DNA of 64,000 nucleotides from Solanum dulcamara (taxonomy: Eukaryota > Streptophyta > Magnoliopsida > Solanales > Solanaceae): contig NC_077243.1 of the NCBI RefSeq assembly GCF_947179165.1, positions 6,318,001 to 6,382,000 of the forward strand, given 5' to 3'. Position numbers and translations under genes: made by a program. The notes beneath the pieces are model-generated. The model saw only the letters and a program-made list of their open reading frames with translations, was not told the origin of the DNA and made no database searches. Shown one piece after another: positions 22,301 to 33,452 of this stretch (position 1 is its first letter; the number at the start of each line of letters is the position of its first letter).

Positions 22301-25300
22301 TTATGAGAAAAACAACAAACAAATAACGAATAGATAACAAATAAATACAAATAAATAAATACAAATAACAAATAACGATTAAATAAATAATGATAGCGTC
22401 ACAGGTTCAATAGAGTAATCAAAGCATAGAAAGTAATAAATAATAACATAAATAACATAAATCAGAATTCACAGCGCAAGAGATCGTAATGCACTACTAC
22501 GCCTATGAATAGAGAAGAAAAACAAGACTATGAACTAGCATTCTACCCTAATGTGGGTCCTCCACACCCTCCTATCTAAGGTCATGTCCTCCGTAAGCTG
22601 TAACTGTGCCATGTCCTGTCTAATCACCTCTCCCCAATACTTTTTCGGCCTACCCCTACCTCTTCTGTAACCATCCATGGCCAGCCTCTCACACCTCCGC
22701 ACTGGGGCATCTGTGTCTCTCCTCTTCACATGTCCATACCATCTCAGTCGCATTTCCCGCATCTTGTCTTCCACCGAGGTCACTCCTACCTTGTCCCGAA
22801 TAGCCTCATTTCTAATCCTGTCGCTCTTGGTGTGCCCACACATCCATCTCAGCATTCTCATCTCAGCAACTTTCATCTTTTGAATGTGAGAAGTCTTAAC
22901 TGGCCAACACTCCGCCCCATACAGCATAGCCGGTCTAACCACCACTTTATAGAACTTGCCCTTAAGTTTTGGTGGCACATTCTTGTCACACAGCACTCCG
23001 GAAGCGAGCCTCCATTTCATCCACCCTACCCCAATACGATGTGTGACATCATCGTCAATCTCCCCGCTGCCTTGCATGATAGACCCAAGATACTTGCAAC
23101 TACTTCTCTTTTGGATGGCCTGAGCACCAAGCCTAACTTCAACGCCAACCTCCTGAGGTGTCTCACTGAACTTGCACTCTAAGTACTCTGTCTTTGTCCT
23201 ACTCAACTTAAACCCTTTAGACTCCAAGGTATGTCTCCAATCCTCCAGCTTAGCGTTAACTCCACGGCGAGTCTCATCGATCAGGACTATGTCATCCGCG
23301 AAAAGCATACACCATGGCACCGCATCTTGAATTTGTCGCGTCAATCCATCTATCACTAAGGCAAATAAAAAAGGACTAAGAGCTGATCCTTGATGCAGCC
23401 CCATCACCACTGGAAAGTGCTCTGAGTCCCCTCCTACTGTCCTTACCCTAGTTTTGGCTCCCTCGTACATGTCCTTGATCACCCTAATGTATGCCACAGG
23501 TACACCTTTAGCCTCCAAACATGTCCATAGTATTTCTCTTGGGACTTTATCATAAGCCTTTTCTAGGTCGATGAATACCATATGCAAGTCCCTCTTCCTC
23601 TCCCTATGCTGCTCCACCAGTCTCCTCATAAGATGGATGGCTTCTGTAGTTGAGCGTCCCGGCATAAATCCAAACTGGTTCTCTGAAATAGACACGTCTC
23701 TCCTCACCCTCATCTCTACCACTCTTTCCCACAGTTTCATAGTATGGCTTAGTAGCTTAATACCTCTATAGTTGTTGCAACTCTAGATATCCCCTTTGTT
23801 TTTGTATAGAGGGATCATTACGCTCGACCTCCATTCTTCGGGCATCGTTGCCGTTTTAAAGATGACATTAAATAACCTAGTCAACCACTCCAAACCTACC
23901 GAGCTCGTGCTCTTCCAAAATTCCCCAGGAATCTCGTCAGGTCCGGTTGCTCTTCCCCAGCGCATCCTACGAACAACACTCTTAACCTCCTCGACCTTAA
24001 TACTCCTGCAATACCCAAAATCGCGACGCCTCCCTGTATGTTCTAAATCTCCCAACACAAAGTCTCTGTCCCCTTCCTCATTCAAGAGTTTATGGAAATA
24101 GGACTGCCATCTCTGTTTAATAAGGGTCTCGTCTACCAATACTTTTCCATGCTCGTCCTTAATGCACTTCACTTGGTCCACATCGCGTGCCCTTCTCTCC
24201 CGCGCCCTGGCTAACCTGAACAATTTTCTATCCCCACCTTTCTCTTCTAGTTCAGCATAAAGGCGTTCAAAAGCTGTTGTTTTTGCCATCAAAACCGCCG
24301 ACTTCGCCTCCTTTTTCGCTATTTTATAAAGTTCCATATTCGTCCACTTCTCCACCTCATCTGTGCTTTCTATCAACTTTGCGTATGCCATCTTCTTTGC
24401 TTTCACCTTTTCTTGTACTTCTTCGTTCCACCACCAGTCTCCTCGATGCCGACTACGACTACCAATCGAGACTCCCAACACTTCCCTTGCCACAGTCCTA
24501 ATACAACTAGCCGTCCTATCCCACATACTGGTCGCATCCCCATTACTATCCCAAGCCCCCATGACCTTCAACTTCTCTCCCATCTCCAGGCCATTTGCAG
24601 TGGTCAAACTCCTCCATCGATTGTTTAAGACTGTCAGAAACAAATCCCCGAGAACAGCCACTCCACAACTATTATTAACAATATGAAAAGTCGCCCACAC
24701 ATCCAGAGGGGACAAGGACCAAAATGGAACAATACAGCACATCATATTGAAGATATGATCCAGAATAACAATACTCAACTCTCATGATTACAGAATGCCA
24801 AGGCAAAACCAACTCATACAAACATACTGTGAACTCACATACTGACTAAAATTCCTGGTTCACTTTCTCCATGTTTTTCCTATACTATTTTGCTTCAACT
24901 ATCTCTTTTAATATATTACTTGAGCACTGAATTCTTAACACCAGTTCACTGGGATTCTCTCCCTAAAGCTTCTTAGTTTATAGTGAAGCATTTTCCCCAC
25001 AATACATCAAAACAACTGGACGAAAAGAATAGCGGAGATTTTCCTGGCACATCCAACAATTGCAAATCATCTCCCTAGGATAGGTCCATCGCTAGACCAT
25101 TTGTTTCATTTACACTTGAAATCCATCCCATTCATCAAAAGAAATGGTGCCATAGGTACAAACAAGACGGAAAAGATAGTTCGCGTTTCTTACTCTCATG
25201 AAAACGACCACCTCTATGGCATCCAACCGTATCATAAGGACTTGTGGATTCAAATCTAGGTGATGCATGTCAAGCCCGAAGAAACACATCACTAACACAA

Positions 25301-26843
25301 GACTGAAGAGGTGAGGAAATAACCAAAAAAAAAACAAGAAACATGGGACAAGACACAAAATGACTACTGACGGGACAAAGGACATTTGAAAAACCATCAC
25401 AACTGATGTACCATCTATCCATGTATATTAAGACACCTCATATCTTCCTTGCACTCTATCTGTAAGCTTGTTAGCAAAGGAGAGATGGTATTAGTAGAGT
25501 CACTTATGCAAGAGCCACTACCAGCAAACTTCATCGGAACTTATTAGGGAGAATTAGACTGCAGCGGCTATCTTACTTTGTACCAACCTCACTGCCACTA
25601 CCTACACCATTTTATGTTGAGCTTTTCCTTTGAACTTAAACGATCTTCATTGGAGCTGGTCATGAGTCTGCTCTTTGCCTACAACTTTACACAACTGCTT
25701 TTCTCATTTCACAATTGATTTAAAGGAAGTGAAAAACAGAAGAATGGGTGTTACAGTCTTTCAACCTCAAGCAAGAGGTGGTGATTCTGACACATTCCCC
25801 CCACAGTCACTACAAGCTTTCTTGTTTATTTTTGATGTATTTTCTTTATTTAATTTGTTTGATCATCTCTTCAATGACAATATTACTTGAACTTCAAAAT
25901 TAACCCCTTCCCACTCCCCCATTTTCACCCCAAGTCTCACCCAAACTTTTTCTGTTTCTAGTTTTGCAATGGTCCGCAAGACAGAAAAACCCAAGCAACA
26001 CAAAAGCTCAATGGCACGATTACCACGTAATACGTATGAACCATCTCCCCTTGCTTGGTCCAATTACCCAAACCATCTCTCCCATCAATAGCTCGGAGTA
26101 TGCAACAATTATAAAATTAAAGGCAATTCTAAATCCTTGGGAATCCTCAAGTCAAAATATAGAAACATAGGTTTTACTATTCTTTGAAATATTTACTAAT
26201 GAATTTTGTTGTCCTCTGGAAAAAGACACCTCAACTCTTTTCTACATTCCTTCCTTCTTTTCCCTTTCAACTTTATCCTCCCACCTTCGCAGCTCTCGCT
26301 CTCTTTATCTCTCTACACAACCAACAATTCCAGGTGTACAATGTTCAATAAACATTTGGCATTAAATAAACATGTATCTCCCCTGTCAAACACAAATCTG
26401 AGCCTTTACCTCACGGAATTTTCCTTTTAATCCTGTTTGTTTAATGTCAAATAAAAGAGCGGCCACAAATCTTTGAAGTCTTCCAAGTTCTTAAGTTTAC
26501 ATCTTGTTCCAGTAATTGCAATTTCTTTATTTGAACTTATCTTAATTATACAAGTACGCTCCAACCATGATTTAAAAAGTTGGAACGTTAATGATTCCTA
26601 TAATAAAAGGGAAATTTCGCTAGTCCGTACTTAAGGTTTTGGAACCACAGGAAGAACAAAAAGAAACTAAAACAACAGAGACAGTGAGGAAAATAGAATA
26701 AGTTTTTCACTATGTGAGAAAAATAGGTGTACCTTCTCGAGCTCGTCTTGTATCTCTTGCAGCTTCTCAACAGACATAACCAGCTTCCCATCAATGCCGA
26801 TTTCCTCCTCTGCCATTTTCTGCTTCTTCACTTCTGCCCCCAT
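16383..26843 (-). CDS. NRP1: NAP1-related protein (NRP/SET-type histone chaperone)
   Basis: Nuclear histone H2A/H2B chaperone of the NAP/SET family, which binds chromatin and histones during nucleosome assembly (family knowledge). Ten exons on the minus strand: 26843-26733, 21883-21761, 21678-21628, 21448-21377, 21294-21181, 21094-21033, 20396-20315, 20169-20113, 20005-19961, 16439-16383. Every junction is GT-AG and the joined frame encodes 257 residues, close to the usual length. Seen: an N-terminal dimerisation helix ([17 protein letters not shown]), [31 protein letters not shown], the YTITFNF core, [25 protein letters not shown], and an acidic tail almost entirely Asp/Glu/Gly from about residue 225. 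The start is the first ATG (26841-26843). Introns 1 (4.85 kb) and 9 (3.5 kb) are swollen by transposons. The paralogue number is not certain. Confidence 0.95.
17077..17883. mobile_element. Composite MITE insertion in NRP intron 9
   Basis: The left end reads GGGGTCGTTTGGT and the right end ACCAAATGACCCC, an inverted pair. The outer pair is flanked by TTA on both sides (17074-17076 and 17884-17886), the 3-bp target typical of PIF/Harbinger-like elements. A third copy of the right-hand terminus lies inside at 17464-17476, so two elements appear joined or nested. The left unit (17077-17476) has its own inverted ends. The right unit (17477-17883) carries the same right end but no matching left end. 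Confidence 0.6.
22535..23782 (-). pseudogene. RTE LINE, reverse transcriptase core and C-terminus
   Basis: After the TAG at 23783-23785 the same frame resumes and runs 400 codons from the first ATG (23740). RT motifs are seen in order: [53 protein letters not shown], and the catalytic FADDIVLID. The C-terminus is the zinc-knuckle-free basic region typical of RTE ([19 protein letters not shown]). The frame itself is intact. The 3' UTR of about 400 bp follows. Confidence 0.9.
23783..24618 (-). pseudogene. RTE LINE, linker and RT start
   Basis: The minus-strand frame includes [17 protein letters not shown] at the truncation point, the linker after the lost endonuclease domain ([20 protein letters not shown]), and the beginning of the RT domain ([14 protein letters not shown], then [11 protein letters not shown]). 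It ends at TAG in a context where the family normally continues in the same frame. The open frame continues rightward beyond 24618 only because intron sequence is read through. Confidence 0.85.
24633..26732. other. Remainder of NRP intron 1
   Basis: No exon or element recognised between the LINE target duplication and exon 1; short chance frames only. Confidence 0.5.
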
Positions 26844-26895
26844 TTTCTGCTGCACGGTACTCGTTGTTTCTTGAGTTGCTTTGTTATGACGTCTT

Positions 26896-26920
26896 AAACC
26901 CTAAAACCCTCTGTTTTATA
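26896..26920 (-). promoter_or_regulatory. NRP core promoter: TATA box and telo-box
   Basis: Read on the minus strand, TATAAAA (26914-26920) lies about 75 bp before the ATG and is followed by AGGGTTTTAGGGTTT (26896-26910), two telo-box-like units. Plant genes for chromatin and translation components often carry telo-boxes near the transcription start, which fits this gene. A gacgtc (TGACG-type) motif lies just downstream. Confidence 0.5.
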
Positions 26921-26921
26921 A

Positions 26922-29900
26922 CGGCTTTGACATGTCGAGTTTTGGGAAAGTGGCGCATTGAGCCAGTACTTCGGCTTTGGGATCGAGGTTAATGTTTCGG
27001 TTCGGCAAATTCTTTTAACAAATTTTAACTGCACTAATTTTGAGGATAATGATATATTTTTTCGTTCATTTATATTATTTTAAAATGTTCAATAATACTT
27101 ATCAGTTTTATAAAATTAATCAATAATTTATTATGATGTATCTATTTTATTTTTGTTATTAAATACAATTTATTTTTCAATGTTTAGATAACTTCTATTT
27201 AATAAGGTGATTTGATAAAATTACTCTGAAAGTAGATGATAATTCATGCATTAAATATGAGAATATACACAATATCGACATAAATAAAAAGTCTTAAAAC
27301 AGATTGAACTTGGAGATTAAATTAGGATCAATTAAAAATTATTTAAAAATGAATTAAGGCTTGAAAGTGTTGAGATTAATCAAATTCAAATTATCTTAAA
27401 CCTAACCATAAAAATTTGAATGAATTAAATAAATTAACTATATTTGAACTCATTTTAATAACCTCAATACTGCCCATTAAAAACGGATTAAGAATATACA
27501 AGGTTTGGATAACAAAGCAAAAGTTGCAAGCTTTACGAAAAATAAACACTCTAATTTTCTATCTTTGAAGGATCTAACTTAAAAGAAAATTCTTATTTCA
27601 ATAATAATAGAATAAGTCCACTGTCCACCGCAAGGTCCAACATTCATCTGAACAGAAGACAACCTTTTAGACCAACAGACCCATCATAGGTGGGCTTCGT
27701 GTGATATTAAACGGACTTTGAGTTAAAGTGAGGCCCAAAATTAATAGAAGGCTTTCTGATCCAGAAATATGAGTTGGAGTCACTAGAATGTCCCATGATC
27801 CACGAATTGTTTCTTGGAGAATTTTCGCATATAGCCACTTAAAAATATCTTAATTATACTCCATAGCTATAGTTTGTTAATTATAATTCGTAACTATAGT
27901 TATAGCAGCATTTGTATAATTCGAGCAGCATTTGTATACATTTGTATAATTTGTTATACCGTTCGCATTTTTTGTATAACGTTTATATATTTCACTATAC
28001 AATTTATGCACAAATATGATAATTTTTAATTTTTGCTCATTTAATAAAATTTGTAGACCAAAGTATCCTTATCTCTAACTTAATTCCATTCCGCGAATTT
28101 TTATTTTTTACCTAAGTTTCGTAAGAACTAAGCAACATAACTTATTATGCTTTATAAAACATAGCTTATATTATATTATGATATGAAAATGTAAATTTAT
28201 GTCGAATAATTTTTTTTTCGATGTCGGAGGTATGTTCGGTCACTTTTTTTAACCTAAATTGTTGAAGAAAAACAAAATTAAAGACCACAATTTGTGGAAT
28301 AAAACTTAAGTATCACTCCAAAGGCGCGCGAATGCCCCAAAATTTAATTCAATAAGAGTGATGTGCTATATTTTCACTACTACGTCCTAACAACATGAAC
28401 GATATAAGTATACACATCTTTTTAACATGTAAATTGTGTATACATACCATAATTATATAGATAATTATTCCTTCCCTAAACTTTAAAGGCGAATCGTATG
28501 AAGACTATAAATATTTATAGGTAGTTCGAGAGAAAGATAGAAGGACATCCTAAAGTTGTAACAAAGTCAATAATGTGCATCCGTTCATGTCAATTGATTT
28601 ATTTCCCTATTAATGTAAATCCTTTTCTTGATAACCATGCTTAGAGTATGGAACTCATAAGAAAAAAATAAGGAAAATTGAATATAGGATTTTAAGTTTA
28701 TTAAAAGGAGTGGTCCTAATTAAATATTAATATGGTCGTCCTCAAACGTTACATTGACATTGATACACAACCGCAATTGGTCCATATTGAAGAAAACATT
28801 CCCATTGCTAGGCCTACCAATTTAATACTAGAGAAATTCCATCCTCAAATTTGGTGGAAGATATCCAACATTCTTTTTAAGGCCCTCCAAACATTCTTCT
28901 TTCAATGTCATAACACCTTAGAGTAATTAATAAGCCTATCAGATAACAGCTAACATATAGTATAAGCATAATCTTTTGTTATTGAATAGTACTATTTAGT
29001 TTAGTTTCTAACTTTTTTCTCTATTAAATCAAGGCCTATATATATCCACCACATGACTCCATAATATTGCTAGCTACTCCTCGATCATGACCTCTATCTT
29101 TTCTTCTTCTTCTTTGTTTTATTTCCCATTCGGTGTCCGGGGTCCGTGGAGCCCCGATTAAATCCAGACATGTATCTTTTCTTCTTCACTATTAATCCAT
29201 ATTAATTAAAAATGGGGGACCTTTGTATCGTGGCACCTTTATAGAAACGATATGTTATTTATCACTAGTTGAGCTTAATACACGCGGAGGCAAAATTTTC
29301 ATCAAGAATTTTATCATTTACTATATAAAAATATTTGGACCTTTTTTTTTGGAAATAGCATGATATTTTTTCATGCATAAAAATGTCCATGTTGTATCTA
29401 TGCTTCGCAATAGACGATAGTTTGATAATTAGACCAAAAAAAGAAATCATGTATTAGTTTATTTAGTGAGTTCAGAGGAATTTATAGAGAAATCCATCCT
29501 GGTTGTGACATGTGGGATGAGTACAAAATTAAGTCTTATGAAAGCAATTTGAGTAGAAGATTTATCGAAAACAATTTCTCTATCTTCACAAAATATAAAT
29601 AAAATTGTGTACACATCATATTCTTCTTAGATTCCATTCGTGAAATTAGATCGGATACATTGTGGCATGAGTGTCATGTGGTTATGTCAGCTGGATTGAC
29701 ATTTGCTTTTGATTCTTCCAATTATTGAACTCCTACTTAATTATTACTACTAAATATATATAATATATAATATATAATTCTACTCAGCCCCTCTAGCATC
29801 AAGACCTATCTGTTTCTACAGTTTGGAGTTGTTAACAGATTGAGCACGTTATACATTCCCACCATGTCGACGAGCTAAATAATGTCAATTTCCTTTAATT

Positions 29901-30053
29901 TTTCTGTTCTCAAATAGGACAATGGAAGCCACTTAAATGATTATTTAACGGCATATATATGATGTTTTTTCAACGCTTATCCTATTTTATCCAATTAATT
30001 GGGTTGGGTAGACTAAGGACTAATAAGGAAGTGGCTTGGGAGTATTTTGTTTA
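26922..30053. other. Intergenic between PKS and NRP
   Basis: AT-rich, no credible gene. A stretch at about 27830-28050 repeats words such as gcagcatttgtata and ttgtataa and may be an old MITE. A short segment at about 29122-29172 resembles the tail half of the SINE at 30068-30250. Confidence 0.5.
29122..29172 (-). repeat. SINE 3'-end fragment
   Basis: The plus strand reads cattcggtgtccggggtccg followed by gattaaatccagaca, parallel to attcgatgtctggtatccac...gattaaattcagatt in the SINE at 30068-30250. It has no A/B boxes, so it is a fragment. Confidence 0.45.
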
Positions 30054-30067
30054 AATTGTCGGATATT

Positions 30068-30250
30068 TTTTTTTTATTTTTTATTCGATGTCTGGTATCC
30101 ACATTGAAGCGCGATTAAATTCAGATTTACGTCGAAAAGATAAAGCACTCTCTAACAAAGGCGATTCCGTATCCAAGAGGGCTCGAATCCAAGACCTCTT
30201 GATTAAGGATGATGGAGTACTTTTACCACCCCACCACAACCTTTATTGGT
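30068..30250 (-). mobile_element. tRNA-derived SINE
   Basis: On the minus strand the element starts with GGTTGTGGTGGGGTGGTAAA (box-A-like). It has a box B (GGATTCGAGCC, about 30182-30192) and ends in an A-rich tail (plus t-run at 30068-30083). Flanks carry an imperfect 14-bp direct repeat, aattgtcggatatt (30054-30067) and aattgtccaatatt (30251-30264), as expected for target-primed insertion. Confidence 0.7.
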
Positions 30251-30264
30251 AATTGTCCAATATT

Positions 30265-31732
30265 ATTGCATAGTTGAGTCCAAGGAGGTATGTGATCATC
30301 TCAATATTTTATCTCATCTAAAAAACTTGGAAGTTATTAAAAAAAAATAGTACCAATTTTTAGTTACTAAATTATATTATATTTAAACATGCTTCCTAAC
30401 ATGCGTTTTTTATTTTATTTTTATGGCCAACTTATGTGATCTTTTTTCTTTTAAAAAGAAGCAACAGTGAGATTGAAATTTATGTATGATCTCTTGTTTT
30501 GATAACGTGTAAAAGTGAGTGATCATCTAATATGAAAACTTAAGTTACTAAAATAAAACACACTTTTAATTATTTATTTATGTTATATTTGGAAAGAATC
30601 AACCCGCTATTTCAATTTCAAACTATTTAAATTGTGGAATAAATATTAGATAGGAGCTCAACAATACTCCTATATTTGGATGAAATAGTTAGATAAACTT
30701 GGGAAGTGCACCTGCTGCATATAAAACAGTTCAAGTGGAATTTTCTAATTAATTTTGGAGTAGCATATGGCCACACTCGTCCAACCAACTTGGTCGGACA
30801 TGCAAGAAAAACATTTCAACATGATAGAGATCAATATTTTATTTATAAAATCATAAATCTTTGATGTTCTCTCTATAATCTTCACCATTTCTTTATTATT
30901 CTCGGCTATATGAAAATAGCTAGAAATATCCTAATTTATAATAGTGCAGTAGAACATAATTTGACCATAAATTGGAAAACATTATTATTATTATTACTAT
31001 AAATCCTACCTAAGCGTGAATGAAAATACCAAACTCTTAACCAATTTTGATTTCCTACTACTTTGAATTACTTTTTTCCCTAATGAAAACTATGCCTAGG
31101 AACACGGCAGACAGCATCACTTGAGGGCATAAGCTTAAATTCCAAATGTGTATCTCAATGTGAAGCAAGATTCTGTTCAAGTAGGGCCTTTTGTGGTTGA
31201 AAAATGGGTGCATGCGTACTCCAATATTTGGATTTGATGACTCTTAAGTGAGGCAAACATGTCTTTTGGAAAGTAGCTTTGTTTCAATATTATAGATGCT
31301 CAAATATTGTTGATGAACAGCACCAACTACGGAATATCAGCAGAATATAAAGAGAGGAGAAACATAAAACAAACAAAGATAATAATACTATCTTTTTTCT
31401 TCAGACAAGGGTGGCCTTGGTTACTTTTTTTGTGGTTTAAATTAAATTGAGGTTTAAAACTATGTGATTTTTATATATGAAAGCTGTTGAGGCTTTTCTT
31501 GACATAAAGAGACACTTACTGATGACAAGATGAGTAGGAGCTGAATAGCAGTTGAGAGGAAGACAAATTAACTACAATAATACAAGCCTTTTCCTTTATT
31601 AAAGACAAGAAGATAGTGTGATTAAGCAATGATTGTACAAAGTACAAGTCTAACCAAACCATTAAGTTTTACACTCTTTTTTATAATAAGAAAATATTAC
31701 TCTCACAAATTTACTGAACTAAAGAGGAAAAT
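30265..31732. other. Intergenic, no gene seen
   Basis: AT-rich flank downstream of the PKS gene. An (att)n tract lies near 30984-30998. No coding signal. Confidence 0.5.
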
Positions 31733-33127
31733 TCATCTTTGTTTTGCTTTCTCACAAGTCTTATGCACAGTTTCAGCCACATTTACTGCTTTTTGGCTCT
31801 TGCAACCTAAAAGGCCAGCACTGGGACAAGTTTTTTGGACCTGTTTGCCGGCAGGGTTCTTGGTTTTGGTGGTTTTATTGGCTGCGCTTCTTGAACTTGT
31901 GTAACCACCAAACCCAAAGTTCTTCTCATCATAATCTGAGATAACCGACGAGTAATCAGCAGCACTGGCTGTGACAACGCTCCACTCAATGCTGGCCTCA
32001 CTTGGTGCATACTGAGTTGTTGGAGACATGCAGCTGCTAGACATATAATCACCTGATGTTTGTGTATTCACAAGTCCATATTCACTATTGGATATATTCT
32101 CAATTTCGAATAAATCAGAGCTAGCATCGCTAGCCATGTCATCACAGGCCGTGCTGCTTCCATTGGTGGTTGTAGGGAGGTTTTGGGCCTTGGGAATAGC
32201 ATCCCAAGTTAACATGGAGAGTTTCCTCTCTAAGTTCACTGCTATATCTCCTTTTCGCATTTTGCCAGAGCCAAACACTTCCAGTGACTTCCTTTGGTCT
32301 TCAATGCTTAGATTATGGTCATTCCAGTGTGTTTGAACCTCTGTTCCACAAGGGCCAGAACTCAAGGGAAAAGGACTCCTTAACCCATGCTTTGATCCTG
32401 GCTGGGAAAATCCAAGTCCTATGCTTTCATTCACATACACTGCTTTCTTGTCCAAACAAGGACCTTGGCAGCTGAAAGTGGGCAAAAATTTTATTCTTAT
32501 CTTCTTCTGCTTTGTCGGATATACTACATTTCGCCGAAGATTTTGTAACAGAGCATTTTGGCTATTCCAGCTGCTTGACTCAGAACAAATGCTAGGAGTT
32601 CCTGACTGGGAATTGTGCTTCAGATGGGGCACATCTACTGTTCCTTCATTTAGTCTCCCCCGATACTTCAATCCAGCTGGAGAGGCAACTCCATAATCCA
32701 GTTGCATGTTGAAGTACTCGTCAGCACCAAATATGCTAATCTCTCCATCTTTGGACTTTCTTTGTTCCAGTTGCTTTTCATTATGAAACCAAGGCTGTTG
32801 AGGAAATACAAAAGAAATAGTAGGATCTCGAACTGGAGTTCCTGAAGCCTTAAACGCGAAGTTGTCTTCCCCGGTTTTGAGATAAGAAGAGAAAGACTCC
32901 ACGCGAAGATTGGCAAGGTTATCTTTGGTGTTGTTTAAGGATGGCTTTGCAGTAGCTACCTTGGCAGCTTTTACTTTAGTAACAGAAAATGATGTCTCCG
33001 GGGGTGAAATAAAAGCAGGCTCAATTACACCCCCATTAAGTTTGTGTACAAAGCTCTCCTCAGGGTTGCTGAGGTAACAGGAAAATGATGCAACACGAAG
33101 GCCCGTTGCATTATCATCGGCTGACAT
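31733..33127 (-). CDS. PKS1: Phytochrome kinase substrate (PKS) family protein
   Basis: Plasma-membrane-associated partner of phytochromes and phototropins, acting in light signalling and phototropism (family knowledge). A single uninterrupted frame of 464 residues, as usual for the intronless PKS genes. Conserved blocks are visible: an N-terminal LRVASFSCYLSNPEESFVHK and a second, similar LRVESFSSYLKTGEDNFAFK; EISIFGADEYFNM at about 150; ERKLSMLTWDAIPKAQNLP at about 315-335; and the C-terminal signature EASIEWSVVTASAADYS...VISDYDEK at about 390-415. The two N-terminal blocks resemble each other, suggesting an internal duplication. The start is the first in-frame ATG, directly before the conserved block. 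Family is clear; the paralogue is not. Confidence 0.93.
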   Translation of the reverse strand: MSADDNATGLRVASFSCYLSNPEESFVHKLNGGVIEPAFISPPETSFSVTKVKAAKVATAKPSLNNTKDNLANLRVESFSSYLKTGEDNFAFKASGTPVRDPTISFVFPQQPWFHNEKQLEQRKSKDGEISIFGADEYFNMQLDYGVASPAGLKYRGRLNEGTVDVPHLKHNSQSGTPSICSESSSWNSQNALLQNLRRNVVYPTKQKKIRIKFLPTFSCQGPCLDKKAVYVNESIGLGFSQPGSKHGLRSPFPLSSGPCGTEVQTHWNDHNLSIEDQRKSLEVFGSGKMRKGDIAVNLERKLSMLTWDAIPKAQNLPTTTNGSSTACDDMASDASSDLFEIENISNSEYGLVNTQTSGDYMSSSCMSPTTQYAPSEASIEWSVVTASAADYSSVISDYDEKNFGFGGYTSSRSAANKTTKTKNPAGKQVQKTCPSAGLLGCKSQKAVNVAETVHKTCEKAKQR

Positions 33128-33359
33128 GGAGACAAATCTGTTTTTTTACTTCTGGAGAGTTAAAAGAAATTTTGAGCTAGAAGAAACTATAGTTCAAGAG
33201 GACTTGTATGCATTATTATCTTCAGAGGAATCAATCTAATGGGTTCATAGAAAGCAGCTAAGCAACATATACAAAGGTGTCAATATTCTGAAGGGAAGCT
33301 TACGTTAAAGATGAAATTCTGATTGAAGAAGTTTTGTTTTCTGTAGGTTCTTTATGCAC

Positions 33360-33385
33360 TCCTTTATAATATTGGCTTTTCATGG
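33360..33385 (-). promoter_or_regulatory. PKS promoter: CCAAT and TATA-like motifs
   Basis: The minus strand reads CCAATATTATAAAGG about 235-250 bp before the PKS ATG, a CCAAT box fused to a TATA box. A TACGTG (ACGT-core) motif lies further upstream near 33475. Assignment is by position only. Confidence 0.35.
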
Positions 33386-33422
33386 AATCATGAGGGAACA
33401 GTGCAGAGGTTTTGTGTTTTGT

Positions 33423-33452
33423 TGGGGGTGGGGGTGGGGATGGGGGGGTCCT
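33423..33452 (+). promoter_or_regulatory. G-quadruplex-prone tract upstream of PKS
   Basis: The plus strand has four G-runs in a row (G5 T G5 T G4 AT G7) within 30 bases, about 300 bp upstream of the PKS ATG and just upstream of the TATA-like motif. This fits the G4 pattern with 1-2 base loops. Function is inferred only. Confidence 0.4.

Larger units (their letters stand above)
22131..24618 (-). mobile_element. 5'-truncated RTE-clade LINE in NRP intron 1
   Basis: A non-LTR retrotransposon oriented like the host gene. It is flanked by a perfect 14-bp target duplication, gattgtttaagact (22117-22130 and 24619-24632). On the minus strand it ends in a (TTG)n-type tail (plus acaacaacaa from 22131), a hallmark of RTE elements. 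The 5' endonuclease region is missing. The remaining frame covers the linker and the reverse transcriptase and is broken by a single in-frame TAG at 23783-23785. Confidence 0.92.

Noticed and set aside
22730..23182. Plus-strand open frame of 150 codons opposite the LINE RT
   Set aside because: It is the shadow of the RTE reverse transcriptase on the other strand; no domain of its own.
24633..24778. N-terminal extension of the RTE frame
   Set aside because: It lies beyond the 14-bp target duplication, so it is host intron read in frame by chance.
28732..28926. 64-codon plus-strand frame
   Set aside because: Short, no splice partners, no domain; within the chance range for this composition.
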